DNA of 64,000 nucleotides from Aquimarina acroporae (GCF_023195925.1 NZ_JALPRE010000009.1:1-64000); one strand, 5' to 3'; numbered from the stretch's first letter, positions 17,541-26,561 are shown. The notes: generated by a model not told the origin, from the letters alone. Numbers and translations are program-made.

Positions 17541-18395
17541 TTATTGTAGACTTATTTCTTTTGCATTTTCAGGAGTATTAAATATAACCCCTTCTTCATC
17601 CAAAAATGTAATATCAGAAATAGTAGCTTCTCCCAATTTATCTGTCATTCCTTTTTCTTCGGTCCAACCATAAAAATCCCATTTTGTAGCAAAAGGAATA
17701 CCGTCTACCATGATAAAATCTTTATAATGTATAGCGTGTGGGTCGGCTTCTGCCTTTGAAGTATCACCTCCGCTTCCAAAAGTGACAATATAGGCAGCTG
17801 CTTGCATAGTATTATTCTCAGGGTCTGTATAAACTACATACCAATCATCTGGAGCATCACCAATACCTTTTTCAAAGGTGAGTTTTGCGGTTTGATGATC
17901 TTTTTCATCAAGAGGTCTCATATTCCCCAATTCCCATTTGGTTCCAGGGTCACTCAATTTATAAGGAAATCCAAAAAAGTAAGTCCATGTAAACATATCG
18001 AAGCGTGCACCAGCCTCCTTAGCATCTTCAGGACATAAGAATACCTTTTCACCGGTATAGATAAGTTTACTATTGTCTTTTTTGTCAATTCTAATTTTAG
18101 TCGAATTGGTCAGCATAGTGATTTTACCTTCCAAGTGTTGTTTACCTCCAAAATAAATATTTGCATAAAAACTGACCACTTTATGATTTAAAAAAGCATC
18201 TTTTTTATGTGCGGTTTCTATATTTTTAATGTAGGCATCAACAATAGAAGTTGCACCATCACCAATTCCTCCATTTGGTTCTACAGGTATGGCTTCCTCT
18301 TTGGTTTGGGTATTGTCTGTAGATGGAGTCTCTTTTTTCGTTTGACCACAAGAAATAAGTAATGATAGTAGTCCTAAAGTAAATATTTGTTTCAT
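17541..18395 (-). CDS. Lipoprotein of unknown function (DUF6503-like)
   Basis: The 284-residue protein has lipobox LISC (Cys 16) followed by a low-complexity Thr/Glu linker. The body is beta-rich: it mentions an initial helix with NIETAHKKDAFLNHK, then repeated strands (KITMLTNSTKIRIDKKDN, MFTWTYFFGFPYKL). The arrangement recalls LolA/LolB-like half-barrels grouped as DUF6503 in flavobacteria. This is a resemblance only. It stands alone on the minus strand. Confidence 0.6.
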   Translation of the reverse strand: MKQIFTLGLLSLLISCGQTKKETPSTDNTQTKEEAIPVEPNGGIGDGATSIVDAYIKNIETAHKKDAFLNHKVVSFYANIYFGGKQHLEGKITMLTNSTKIRIDKKDNSKLIYTGEKVFLCPEDAKEAGARFDMFTWTYFFGFPYKLSDPGTKWELGNMRPLDEKDHQTAKLTFEKGIGDAPDDWYVVYTDPENNTMQAAAYIVTFGSGGDTSKAEADPHAIHYKDFIMVDGIPFATKWDFYGWTEEKGMTDKLGEATISDITFLDEEGVIFNTPENAKEISLQ

Positions 18396-18657
18396 GAATG
18401 TCGATTTGTGTTATCACAAGTAAAATTACTAAAACCTAAAGTTGGAAAATAATATTTGTGCAAAAATGTAACGATAAGACGAAATAACAGTTGTATTAGT
18501 GAAGCTGTTATGTTTTTTAGTGTCTGCAATTTAAAGATTTGAAGAAGGGTTTTCCTTCGTTCATGATAAAAACACTCAATAAAATGTAACAAAAACCCAA
18601 ACGGGGTTACTTACTATGTACACTCTTATTTCTTTATAAATTAAATATAAACAATCA

Positions 18658-20970
18658 ATGAAAACGAGATTATCAATGTTATGGGGCACTTTTATAGTGC
18701 TGTTATGTATGTCTTTTGCTCCTACTTATGGACAAGACGTGATCGGAACCTGGAAAGGGAAATTGTCGGTTCAAGGAAACGAAATCCCTTTAGTGTTTAA
18801 TGTAGAAAAAAAAGATGGAGCCTTAGCAGCTACTATGGATAGTCCTTCTCAGGGTGCTACGGGACTTCCAATGGATACAGTATTATTTGAAAACAATCAA
18901 TTAACTTTGGCATTTAAACAGGCTGGAATCAAATATGTGGCCGCTTTAGAAGCAACAAAACTTAAAGGAACTTTTTATCAGGGAGGAATGGAACTACCAC
19001 TAGAAATGGAAAAATCAGAAAAAACTATACCGGGTAACCCAGAATTGGTTACATCAGATACAGAATTAATTGAGTTGGCTAGTTTAGATAAAGGTGATTA
19101 TAAGTATGCAGTAGAAGATTATTTTGCAAGGCCCAAGGCAAGAACTTTTCGTTTTTCGCCTAATGGAAAATACCTTTCCTACCGAGAAAAAGATGACAAT
19201 AAAAAGAATCATGTTTACGTAAAAGAAATCGCTACAGGCAAGGTAACGCGTGTTATCGAGGAAAAAGAAGAGTTAATTAGAGGATATGGTTGGGCAAATA
19301 ACAATCGTTTAGTATATGTAATGGATAAAGGAGGTAATGAAGATTACCATTTGTTTGCAGCAAATATTGACGGTTCTGACCAAAAAGAATTAACTCCATT
19401 TGAAGGTGTACAAGTGAATATTCTTGAAGGCTTAAAAGAAGATGAAGATCATATGATTATCTCGATGAACAAGAATAACAAACAAATTTTTGAGCCATAT
19501 AAAATTAATATCATCACCGGAGAACTTAAACAACTGTTCAAAAATGAAGATGCCGCAAATCCGATTGCAGGATATAGTTTCGATAAAGATGGAAACCTTA
19601 AGGGATATTCAAAAATTCGAGATGGAGTAAACTTTGATTTGTACTATGCCAAAGAAGAAGGAAAGTATGAAGTAATTAAAAAATTAAATTGGAAAGATAC
19701 ATTCTCTATTTTGAGATATGATTACGCAACAGATAACCCTCATGATGCTTATGTTGTTTCTAATTTAGATTCAGATAAATCTGAAATCTATTTATATGAT
19801 TTGAAAGCAGATAAAATCATCAAAAAATTATTCTCAAATGATAAATATGATGTTTCCAATTTATCTATTTCAAGAAAAAGAGGATACGAATTAGATTATT
19901 GGTCATATGAGGGAGAAAAAAATGTTGTGGTACCAGTAAGTGATTATTACAAAAAGCTGCATAAAAAGATTACTGCAAAATTTCCTGATCACCAATATTC
20001 TATAGCAGATAAAACAGATGAAGAAGACAAGTATTTGATTTTCCTGCAGAGTGATAAACTATATGGAGTTTATTATTCTTATGATGTGAAAGCTGATGAA
20101 TTTAAATTGCTATATAATTTGATGCCTCAGTTGAAAGAGAATGATATGGCAGAAATGCGTCCTATTACTTTTAAAAGTAGAGATGGACTTACCATTCATG
20201 GATATATCACTTTGCCAAAAGAGGCTTTACAAGGTAAAAAAGTGCCTCTAATTGTAAATCCACACGGAGGACCACAAGGTATCCGTGATTCTTGGGGCTT
20301 TAATCCAGAATCTCAGTTATTTGCAAGTAGAGGGTATGCCACTTTACAAGTTAATTTCAGAATATCTGGTGGCTACGGAAGAAAATTCTTAGAATCTGGA
20401 TTTAAACAAATTGGAAGAAAAGCGATGGATGATGTTGAAGATGGATTAAAATATGTAATCGATCAAGGTTGGGTAGATAAAGATAAAGTAGCAATTTATG
20501 GAGGAAGTCATGGTGGTTATGCTGTTCTTAGAGGATTGACCAAAACTCCAGATCTATATACTTGTGGGGTAGATTATGTAGGTGTTTCAAACTTATTTAC
20601 ATTCATGAAAACAATTCCTCCATATTGGAAACCATACTTAAAGATTATTAAAGAGATTTGGTATGATGAAGATGTAGCTGAAGAGAAAGCAATAATGGAA
20701 GAAGTGTCGCCAGTATACCAAATTGATAAAATTAAAAAACCTTTATTTGTTGTACAGGGAGCAAACGATCCAAGAGTTAACATCGATGAATCTGACCAAA
20801 TTGTAAAAGCATTACGCCAAAAAGGATTCGACGTACCATATATGGTTCGATATGATGAGGGACATGGTTTTGGTAAAGAAGAAAACTCTATCGCGATGTA
20901 TAAAGCGATGATGGGATTTTATGCAAAATATTTGAATTCTAAAGAGAAAAAGACGCCTGTAAAGGGATAA
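18658..20970 (+). CDS. S9 prolyl-oligopeptidase family peptidase with N-terminal lipocalin-like domain
   Basis: The 770-residue protein has a signal peptide (1-25, ending TYGQ). A beta-domain at about 26-125 (GTWKGKLSVQGNEIPLVF) is of a kind usually fused to Bacteroidota alpha/beta hydrolases. A beta-propeller follows (about 150-500), then a C-terminal hydrolase with nucleophile YGGSHGGYAVL (Ser about 622), acid Asp in GANDPRVN, and His in DEGHGFGKEE. It is expected in the periplasm, cleaving oligopeptides, possibly after proline. The extra N-terminal domain makes it longer than plain S9 enzymes. Confidence 0.92.
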   Translation: MKTRLSMLWGTFIVLLCMSFAPTYGQDVIGTWKGKLSVQGNEIPLVFNVEKKDGALAATMDSPSQGATGLPMDTVLFENNQLTLAFKQAGIKYVAALEATKLKGTFYQGGMELPLEMEKSEKTIPGNPELVTSDTELIELASLDKGDYKYAVEDYFARPKARTFRFSPNGKYLSYREKDDNKKNHVYVKEIATGKVTRVIEEKEELIRGYGWANNNRLVYVMDKGGNEDYHLFAANIDGSDQKELTPFEGVQVNILEGLKEDEDHMIISMNKNNKQIFEPYKINIITGELKQLFKNEDAANPIAGYSFDKDGNLKGYSKIRDGVNFDLYYAKEEGKYEVIKKLNWKDTFSILRYDYATDNPHDAYVVSNLDSDKSEIYLYDLKADKIIKKLFSNDKYDVSNLSISRKRGYELDYWSYEGEKNVVVPVSDYYKKLHKKITAKFPDHQYSIADKTDEEDKYLIFLQSDKLYGVYYSYDVKADEFKLLYNLMPQLKENDMAEMRPITFKSRDGLTIHGYITLPKEALQGKKVPLIVNPHGGPQGIRDSWGFNPESQLFASRGYATLQVNFRISGGYGRKFLESGFKQIGRKAMDDVEDGLKYVIDQGWVDKDKVAIYGGSHGGYAVLRGLTKTPDLYTCGVDYVGVSNLFTFMKTIPPYWKPYLKIIKEIWYDEDVAEEKAIMEEVSPVYQIDKIKKPLFVVQGANDPRVNIDESDQIVKALRQKGFDVPYMVRYDEGHGFGKEENSIAMYKAMMGFYAKYLNSKEKKTPVKG

Positions 20971-20990
20971 TTTGATCTTTGTTTCAAATA

Positions 20991-21023
20991 AAAACCTCCT
21001 GAAACTTGGGTCAGGAGGTTTTT
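20991..21023. terminator. Bidirectional terminator
   Basis: Stem AAAACCTCCTGA (20991-21002) / TCAGGAGGTTTT (21011-21022) with T-runs on both strands, between the S9 gene and the converging marR gene. Confidence 0.83.
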
Positions 21024-21629
21024 TTATGCTTTTTCTTCATACTCAGGACAATCAAGTCTTATATCTTGATCTTTTAATGTAGTTTGTATAAGGTTACAAT
21101 AGTGACCTGTATTGGTTTTGTCATAAAACCTACAACCATAACAGGTACGTTGTACAGACAAAACTCCAGCAGTATTTAATTTAAATATTAATGAACTTAT
21201 AGTCTTTACCATAGACTCTTGTTCGTTTTGAGTTAAGTTTAAAACTTGTTTTCGAATTGGATCTGCAAAATTCTCTGTTTCAGATACACTTTTTTTGCCC
21301 TTAGGTGATAAAGAAATAAAGTAACTTCTACTATCAGAAGCTGTTTTGTGTTTTATAATCATTTCTTTTTTGTCAAGTGCTTTTATAGCATCACTTATAG
21401 TAGGCTTAGTAAGATTAAACTCCTTTGCAAGATGACTTACAGTACATAAACTTTCTTTATGATAAGCAATAAAGATTAATATTTGTATTTGAATTGGGCT
21501 TAGCCCTATAGTCTTAGCGTGATCCCAAAGAAGAGTTCTGAACGCTTCAGAAATACGTTCAAGACCAATTACAATTTTTGCAATATTGTCTTTGTGTTGA
21601 TATGGTAAATCAAAAATACTCTTGTTCAT
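21024..21629 (-). CDS. MarR family regulator with C-terminal four-cysteine motif
   Basis: 201 residues from the ATG at 21629 (MNKSIFDLPYQHKDN). A longer frame starts at 21671, but a -7 box (21669-21676) and an 11-bp palindrome lie between the two, so the downstream start is preferred. The winged HTH is at about 55-115 (TVSHLAKEFNLTKPTISDAI, DSRSYFISLSPKGK). The C-terminal tail has CX2C-X11-C-X15-C, which could hold zinc or an iron-sulfur cluster and act as a redox sensor. It probably represses the genes just upstream through the shared TTAGGAATCCTAA palindrome. Confidence 0.88.
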   Translation of the reverse strand: MNKSIFDLPYQHKDNIAKIVIGLERISEAFRTLLWDHAKTIGLSPIQIQILIFIAYHKESLCTVSHLAKEFNLTKPTISDAIKALDKKEMIIKHKTASDSRSYFISLSPKGKKSVSETENFADPIRKQVLNLTQNEQESMVKTISSLIFKLNTAGVLSVQRTCYGCRFYDKTNTGHYCNLIQTTLKDQDIRLDCPEYEEKA

Positions 21630-21640
21630 AATCTTAAAAC

Positions 21641-21667
21641 TAATGAGAAAGGGACTCTTTCTCATTA
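21641..21667 (-). promoter_or_regulatory. Perfect inverted repeat in marR 5' leader
   Basis: TAATGAGAAAG (21641-21651), spacer GGACT, CTTTCTCATTA (21657-21667). It lies 12 bp upstream of the preferred marR start and just downstream of its -7 box. It could be an operator or an mRNA hairpin over the ribosome-binding region. Confidence 0.7.
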
Positions 21668-21668
21668 G

Positions 21669-21686
21669 CAAAGTTAGTAATCCTAA
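21669..21686 (-). promoter_or_regulatory. marR promoter -7 box with overlapping palindrome (site A)
   Basis: On the minus strand TAACTTTG (21676-21669) fits the TAnnTTTG -7 box. The palindrome-like TTAGTAATCCTAA at 21674-21686 overlaps it. This is the weakest of three related sites in this region (one arm mismatch). Confidence 0.6.
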
Positions 21687-21701
21687 TTATTTTAAGGTCA
21701 A

Positions 21702-21965
21702 TTATTCACAGTTTTCCATTTCAATAATATCATAACCTTTGGTTTCGATGTTTTCAATCATTACTTTAGAGGCTACTGCAATATGACAGAATTTACACTC
21801 TTTCGACGTTAAATTTTGGGTGTCAAATGATTTTGTTTTTAGGTAAGATTTTCCGAATTCAAAAACACGTTGTTCATCTTTTAGTGTATCAGGAACTAAA
21901 ATATCAAAATGCATTACGGTTCCGTTATTTCGTTGAACATAAGTATCCCAGACTGCTATTCTCAT
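21702..21965 (-). CDS. DUF2024 family protein
   Basis: The 87-residue small protein begins MRIAVWDTYVQRNNGTVMHF, followed by DILVP. It has KECKFCHIA (CxxC) in the middle. This is the DUF2024 pattern as I recall it; no biochemical role is known. The CxxCH motif could bind metal or take part in redox chemistry. It starts 7 bp after the stop of the preceding gene and so shares its transcript, within a cluster of thiol-related genes under a MarR regulator. Confidence 0.85.
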   Translation of the reverse strand: MRIAVWDTYVQRNNGTVMHFDILVPDTLKDEQRVFEFGKSYLKTKSFDTQNLTSKECKFCHIAVASKVMIENIETKGYDIIEMENCE

Positions 21966-21972
21966 TTGTGTA

Positions 21973-22698
21973 TTATTTAGATTGAACGATAAATGGTAAT
22001 GATAATTCTTTACTTAGTATACTATATACCTTATAAACTCCAAGCATAGGGCGGTCTTTATCATTGGTATTTACCTCCATATAGGCAGAGACTGCATCGA
22101 ATTTGAAATCGACTTTATGATGTATACGATAATCTGGAATTACTACAAGTATTTCATTTCTTTGGGTAGTAACCTGATAACCTGGAGAGTCCATGTACAT
22201 GGGCATGCCAGGATTTGTGGGAGGTAACACTACAGTTTTATCATCTTTCTTAAATTGTTTGACCGAAAGACCACCATCTACTCTTTTATCTTCGTGTAGT
22301 ATAACCCAATGTGGGTGCCAAATAACCCCATCGTTATCAAACTTCTTATCTGAATTTTCATCCCAGAGTGGAGTGTCATCAAAGTCAGGATGAGAAGTTA
22401 ATGCTAATGCAACAATACCAGATGTTGGATTGAAACCAACATCTTCTGGTTGTAATGTTGTAGGAAAAACATATCCCAAAACTGGAGCTCCGTGTAGCTG
22501 TCCAGCTGGTGTTGGGGTTGTAAGACCTGCATTTCCTTCTACGGTTATTTTCCAAATGGTACTAGCAATAGAGGTGTCATGTATTACAGTAGCTTTAGAG
22601 ATTTTGAAATCTTTAGTATTGTAATCAGTATGCTTTTGATAAGCATACGAGGCATATGAATATACCAGTAGAGCGATGGTTAAAATTAAATGTTTCAT
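21973..22698 (-). CDS. Secreted hypothetical protein
   Basis: The 241-residue protein has a signal peptide (1-19, SYASYA). The mature part is beta-rich with conserved-looking runs such as TPAGQLHGAPVLGYVFPT and IWHPHWVILHEDKR, which contain several His residues. I do not recognise a named family. It lies between the thioredoxin-like gene and the DUF2024 gene, with a copy of the TTAGGAATCCTAA palindrome 35 bp before its start, so it is likely a member of the MarR regulon. The His-rich stretch could bind a metal; that is inference. Confidence 0.72.
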   Translation of the reverse strand: MKHLILTIALLVYSYASYAYQKHTDYNTKDFKISKATVIHDTSIASTIWKITVEGNAGLTTPTPAGQLHGAPVLGYVFPTTLQPEDVGFNPTSGIVALALTSHPDFDDTPLWDENSDKKFDNDGVIWHPHWVILHEDKRVDGGLSVKQFKKDDKTVVLPPTNPGMPMYMDSPGYQVTTQRNEILVVIPDYRIHHKVDFKFDAVSAYMEVNTNDKDRPMLGVYKVYSILSKELSLPFIVQSK

Positions 22699-22732
22699 AG
22701 TTTTGAAATTTTAATAGCTAGGATTTTTTTAA

Positions 22733-22745
22733 TTAGGAATCCTAA
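22733..22745 (-). promoter_or_regulatory. Palindromic operator candidate (site B)
   Basis: TTAGGAATCCTAA has 6-bp perfect arms around one central base, 35 bp upstream of the secreted-protein start. It has the same core as sites A and C. Confidence 0.65.
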
Positions 22746-22763
22746 CTATTAGTTTGAAAAAAA

Positions 22764-22997
22764 TTAGCCTTTTACATCGGCAATTGATGCTCCATAGTTA
22801 ATATGAAGAACATTTCCATTAGGAGTTAAAAGAGCAGGAACAGATTGTACACCCGCTTTTTCGGCGTTTTCGATTTCAGATTGATCTTCGCCAAGGTGAA
22901 CGATTTCTACGTTCGAGTTTCCTATAAGATTCACTATGTCTTGCTCTGCACTTATGCAAACAGGACATCCTGCATGATAAAAAATTGATTTACTCAT
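22764..22997 (-). CDS. Small thioredoxin/glutaredoxin-like protein
   Basis: The 77-residue minimal thioredoxin fold has the active-site motif GCPVC (residues 10-14: Cys-Pro-Val-Cys) and the cis-proline segment SVPALLTPNG. No signal peptide, so cytoplasmic. It is likely to reduce or transfer disulfides; the partner is unknown. A TATATTTG -7 box and a strong palindrome lie 29-54 bp upstream, and a MarR regulator with a Cys motif is encoded three genes downstream. Confidence 0.86.
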   Translation of the reverse strand: MSKSIFYHAGCPVCISAEQDIVNLIGNSNVEIVHLGEDQSEIENAEKAGVQSVPALLTPNGNVLHINYGASIADVKG

Positions 22998-23025
22998 TAT
23001 TTTGGTTTTGATTAAAATTCTGATA

Positions 23026-23051
23026 CAAATATAGTAAGGAATCCTAACTAT
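23026..23051 (-). promoter_or_regulatory. Promoter -7 box with overlapping MarR-type operator (site C)
   Basis: The minus-strand -7 box TATATTTG (23033-23026) abuts the 21-bp palindrome at 23031-23051: arms ATAGTAAGGA and TCCTAACTAT match at nine of ten positions around one base. Bound protein would block the space between -33 and -7. Confidence 0.72.
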
Positions 23052-23095
23052 AAAAATAATTTTAATTTTTTTAACACTTTGATCAAAATCTTGAT

Positions 23096-25420
23096 CTAAT
23101 TCATTCGATTGAGATTGTCATCTACATTTTTGTTCTTGAAAGAAGATTTACGCTCCTTGCCAAAGGAGTATTTTAAAGAAAACGAAAGCTCTTGAGCATT
23201 TGCGTAAAAAGTATCGTTGGTGATTATACCATTTACAGTATACCTATCATTGAAGTTCATATTTCTAAAAATATCATTTACATTTATAGAAAATCGCAGA
23301 TTTTTTAATACAGTTTGGTTATAGGATGCTCCTAGAATAAACATAGCATTTCTCTCAAAAATTCCTTGATACCTTTTAGATAATCCCCAAAAGTTAACCC
23401 CTATGGTAATTTTAGGTTTAATTTTTAACTCACTATTAGAATAATAATAAAAATAAGGCCTGGTTTTTATGTTCAAAGCGTTGAGGTCATTAATCTTGCT
23501 ATACGTCAAATTAAAAAGGTTAGAGGTACTGAAGATTTTGTAACTCAAAGTATTTCTGAATTGTAAGGAGTAACCCGTTTCTTCATTAAAATTTTCTGGA
23601 GATGTAGTAATTCGATTTTCTTGAGGATTATATACAGAACTAAAGAATATTGGGTTTCTAATAGTAAAATAGTTTAGTCTAAGATTCGATTTTTTGTGTT
23701 GTATACTAGCGACAATTTCTTCAGTGAGTGTCGATCTAAGATTGACATTTCTTTCAAATTCTACCAATGGGTTTATAAATGTACTTATCGAACTGGCGTT
23801 AAGATACCCAGGTCTATTAATGGTTTTGTTGTAATTAATAGTAATGGTTTTGGTGCTGTCTACAGGAATATTTATTCTCAAATTTGGAAATACACGAGTT
23901 TGTTCTCGATTTACCAGCAAAGAAGAAGAATTTCTGAACGCTCCTTTTACAAGATTAGTTTCTACTCTGGTTCCTATGTTATAAGTGATTTTTTTTATAG
24001 AGCCCGACAATTGCGCATAGGTTGCATAAATATCTTCATCATAATCATATGTTGAGATGATACGATCATCGGTGTTCAGGAATTCAAAATCTGAAAAGGC
24101 AATTGCATTTCCAATTGAAACGGTACCTCCAACTTCCATCTTAAGGTGCTTTTTTAGTTGTTTCTCAAAATCTATTCTTGCGGCAAAAGATCCAATTTCG
24201 TAGGTTTGATCACGGTTTTGAGATAATTGAAATCCGCCCTCATTAATATTGTTAAAAATAGTACTCTTCAAGTCTCTTTTATAGTTTGAATATTGTAGGC
24301 CAAAAAATAGGTTATCCGTATTGTTTAATTTTTTAGAAAGATTAAGATTCGAAGTTAAGAAGCTTCTTGGAGCGTCATTGGCACTTTCTGAAACAATAAA
24401 ATCTTCCACTTCACCTATTTGTTGAGTGGTATTGGTACGTATCGGAAATTTATCCCTTTGTGTTCTGTAGTTTATTCTACCTGAGATATAATCGGTATCA
24501 TTAACCTCATAGAAAAAACCGGAACCTATTATAAATTGTGGTCGTGGTCCAATTGCTTTGGCATCATATTCAGATCTAATATTTTCTTGAGGTATGTTGA
24601 GTTGGGATCCTGAACTTTCCCAAAAACCTATCTGATTATAATTGAAATTACCTTGTAGTTCAAGTCTTTTTCTTTTAAAATCACCTTTTAATTCGGAGTA
24701 GTTACTAAATCTTCTTTTGAATGAGGCAACTTCAGAAATATGTATTTTATAGCCATCATTTTTATTTCTTTTTCGGGTAATTAAAATTAGTGTTCTACCT
24801 TCTGCCTCATATTTGGCAGGAGGGTTATCTATAATTTGAATGTCCTTTATATCACTTACCGAAATTGATTGTAGTTGGTCAAAATCAATACGTTGATTAT
24901 CCAAATAGAGGAGTGGAGTTCCTCTCCCAATAATAGATAGAGATTCTTGATCTGGGCTAATTTGTATCCCTGGTAGTTTAGACAAAACATCGGTAGTAGA
25001 AGGTAAAGACTCAAAAATAGAATTTTCGATCTGTACCGATATGTTTCCATCTTTGAAACTAATGTTATTCTTGGTTCCTTTAATGGTAACTTCATCTAGA
25101 TGGATAGTCTCTTTGGAAAGTTCAATTTCTATTTTTTTATGGGTATCTAAAACAACTTCTTTTGAGGCTTTTTTATATCCGAGACAGGTAACGGTAATTA
25201 TATATTTACCTTCGGTTAGTTCGAGAAAAGTGAATTTACCATCTTTGATAAAGGTGTATTTTATAATTGTTCCATTTTGGCTATCGGTTAGTAGTACATC
25301 TCCATTTTCTACAATATTTTGATCTTGCACCAAAATAATACCGGTCAAATTATATTTATTTTGTGCATATAGTTGTAGCGATAGCAATAAACATATGGCA
25401 ATAGAGATCTGTTTCATCAA
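23096..25420 (-). CDS. Outer-membrane beta-barrel protein (TonB-receptor-like, OMP_b-brl_3 type)
   Basis: The 774-residue protein has a signal peptide (1-19). A carboxypeptidase-regulatory-like domain follows (about 24-110), then a plug-like domain (about 120-215: TTDVLSKLPGIQISPDQESL, IIGRGTPLLYLDNQRI). The long remaining part is alternating strands of a barrel. It ends with a Lys/Asn tail rather than the aromatic residue of classical TonB receptors. The substrate is not readable. The membrane-tethered LuxR gene is 88 bp upstream on the same strand and may control it. Confidence 0.86.
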   Translation of the reverse strand: MMKQISIAICLLLSLQLYAQNKYNLTGIILVQDQNIVENGDVLLTDSQNGTIIKYTFIKDGKFTFLELTEGKYIITVTCLGYKKASKEVVLDTHKKIEIELSKETIHLDEVTIKGTKNNISFKDGNISVQIENSIFESLPSTTDVLSKLPGIQISPDQESLSIIGRGTPLLYLDNQRIDFDQLQSISVSDIKDIQIIDNPPAKYEAEGRTLILITRKRNKNDGYKIHISEVASFKRRFSNYSELKGDFKRKRLELQGNFNYNQIGFWESSGSQLNIPQENIRSEYDAKAIGPRPQFIIGSGFFYEVNDTDYISGRINYRTQRDKFPIRTNTTQQIGEVEDFIVSESANDAPRSFLTSNLNLSKKLNNTDNLFFGLQYSNYKRDLKSTIFNNINEGGFQLSQNRDQTYEIGSFAARIDFEKQLKKHLKMEVGGTVSIGNAIAFSDFEFLNTDDRIISTYDYDEDIYATYAQLSGSIKKITYNIGTRVETNLVKGAFRNSSSLLVNREQTRVFPNLRINIPVDSTKTITINYNKTINRPGYLNASSISTFINPLVEFERNVNLRSTLTEEIVASIQHKKSNLRLNYFTIRNPIFFSSVYNPQENRITTSPENFNEETGYSLQFRNTLSYKIFSTSNLFNLTYSKINDLNALNIKTRPYFYYYSNSELKIKPKITIGVNFWGLSKRYQGIFERNAMFILGASYNQTVLKNLRFSINVNDIFRNMNFNDRYTVNGIITNDTFYANAQELSFSLKYSFGKERKSSFKNKNVDDNLNRMN

Positions 25421-25507
25421 CTTTAATTTTGTGAAACAAAGAACTATAGAAATTACCCGATCTGTTGGTTTTTATGATCTGAATAAGGTACTAGTACCGG
25501 TATGATT

Positions 25508-26494
25508 TTACTTTTTGGAAAGTAATTCCTGGCGGTTCGAGATATTTAGTTTGCCGTAAATATTTGTGATATGCGTTTTTACAGTGCTTATACTTACAAA
25601 CAATTCATTGGCTATTTCTTTATTGCTTTTACCAGAAATGATAAGGTCTTTTACAATTTTTTCCTGTTTGCTTAACGGAACTTGATTGGAGGAGCGTTTT
25701 TTTCGGGAAATTATAATAAAACTTACTAAAGCAAGAATGATCAAAATAGCAATGCCGTTTATCCAAAGACTTGTATGGTACTTTTTATTGGTTTGTTCCT
25801 GTATCAAGTACGTGAGTTTATTCTCTAAGTATAAGTAGGTGGCAGGATCAAGCTCACTTGATTTTAGCTCTTGTATAAGATCAAAATAATAATCAGGATT
25901 TTCTTTGATGTCTTTATCTAATAAATTTTCGTCATCAAGGGTTTTTATTCCAATGAGCTTTACCAAAAGGATTTGAAGAGAATCCTTGACATACCCTTTT
26001 GTTTCTATAAGGTATTGCTCGGGGTCAAAATCGGTGGTCAAATTTTCAAATCTACTTTTAAACTTTTTGAGCCTTTGCCATTCTAGATCAGCTTTATTAT
26101 TAGTAGTGTAGCTTCCAAAAGGGATAATACTTTTATTAAAAAATATAGTATCCTTTTTTGATGCTATAAACAATCTATAAGTCTTTATTTTGTCCGAGAG
26201 TTTCTTTTTTTCTTTTAAAGAAATGGGCTGAAGCTGTACTTTATACATTTGATCTTCTTGATCGAAAAGCTTTTGATCAAATGCAAAAAAACCGTCTTTA
26301 TCTATAGTAGCAGAGGCAATAGTGATACTACTGTAAACACTATTGTTTTCATTTTGTTCGATTTTACTTAAGTAGACTTTATTTTTCCAAACATCTTGGT
26401 CCTCTAAAGTAACATAGCCAGATACCGGAGTTTGACCAAAAATCAGGGAACTACAGAAGAAAAAACATATTGATATGTAATACAAAGACCTCAT
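25508..26494 (-). CDS. Membrane-tethered LuxR-type regulator
   Basis: The 328-residue protein has a signal peptide (1-20) and a periplasmic-looking region (about 21-245). A single transmembrane helix (about 246-264: GIAILIILALVSFIIISRKK) and a C-terminal LuxR HTH (about 275-328: SGKSNKEIANELFVSISTVK) follow. It has no receiver or kinase domain, so it would be a one-component signal protein that senses outside the inner membrane and binds DNA inside. It lies just upstream of the barrel protein gene, with the same orientation. Confidence 0.85.
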   Translation of the reverse strand: MRSLYYISICFFFCSSLIFGQTPVSGYVTLEDQDVWKNKVYLSKIEQNENNSVYSSITIASATIDKDGFFAFDQKLFDQEDQMYKVQLQPISLKEKKKLSDKIKTYRLFIASKKDTIFFNKSIIPFGSYTTNNKADLEWQRLKKFKSRFENLTTDFDPEQYLIETKGYVKDSLQILLVKLIGIKTLDDENLLDKDIKENPDYYFDLIQELKSSELDPATYLYLENKLTYLIQEQTNKKYHTSLWINGIAILIILALVSFIIISRKKRSSNQVPLSKQEKIVKDLIISGKSNKEIANELFVSISTVKTHITNIYGKLNISNRQELLSKK

Positions 26495-26561
26495 GTTTTT
26501 GAGAAAATCAGTTTCATACGAATGTAAAAGATTTACTATTCATATCAAAAGTGAAAAACAA

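Noticed and set aside
18392-18592. 66-codon minus-strand frame upstream of the lipoprotein gene
   Set aside because: It overlaps the true start of the lipoprotein gene, has an A/T-rich low-complexity translation, and no recognisable family; it is in the promoter region.
25041-25322. 93-codon plus-strand frame inside the outer-membrane barrel gene
   Set aside because: The opposite strand encodes a clear carboxypeptidase-regulatory-like domain, so this is a shadow.
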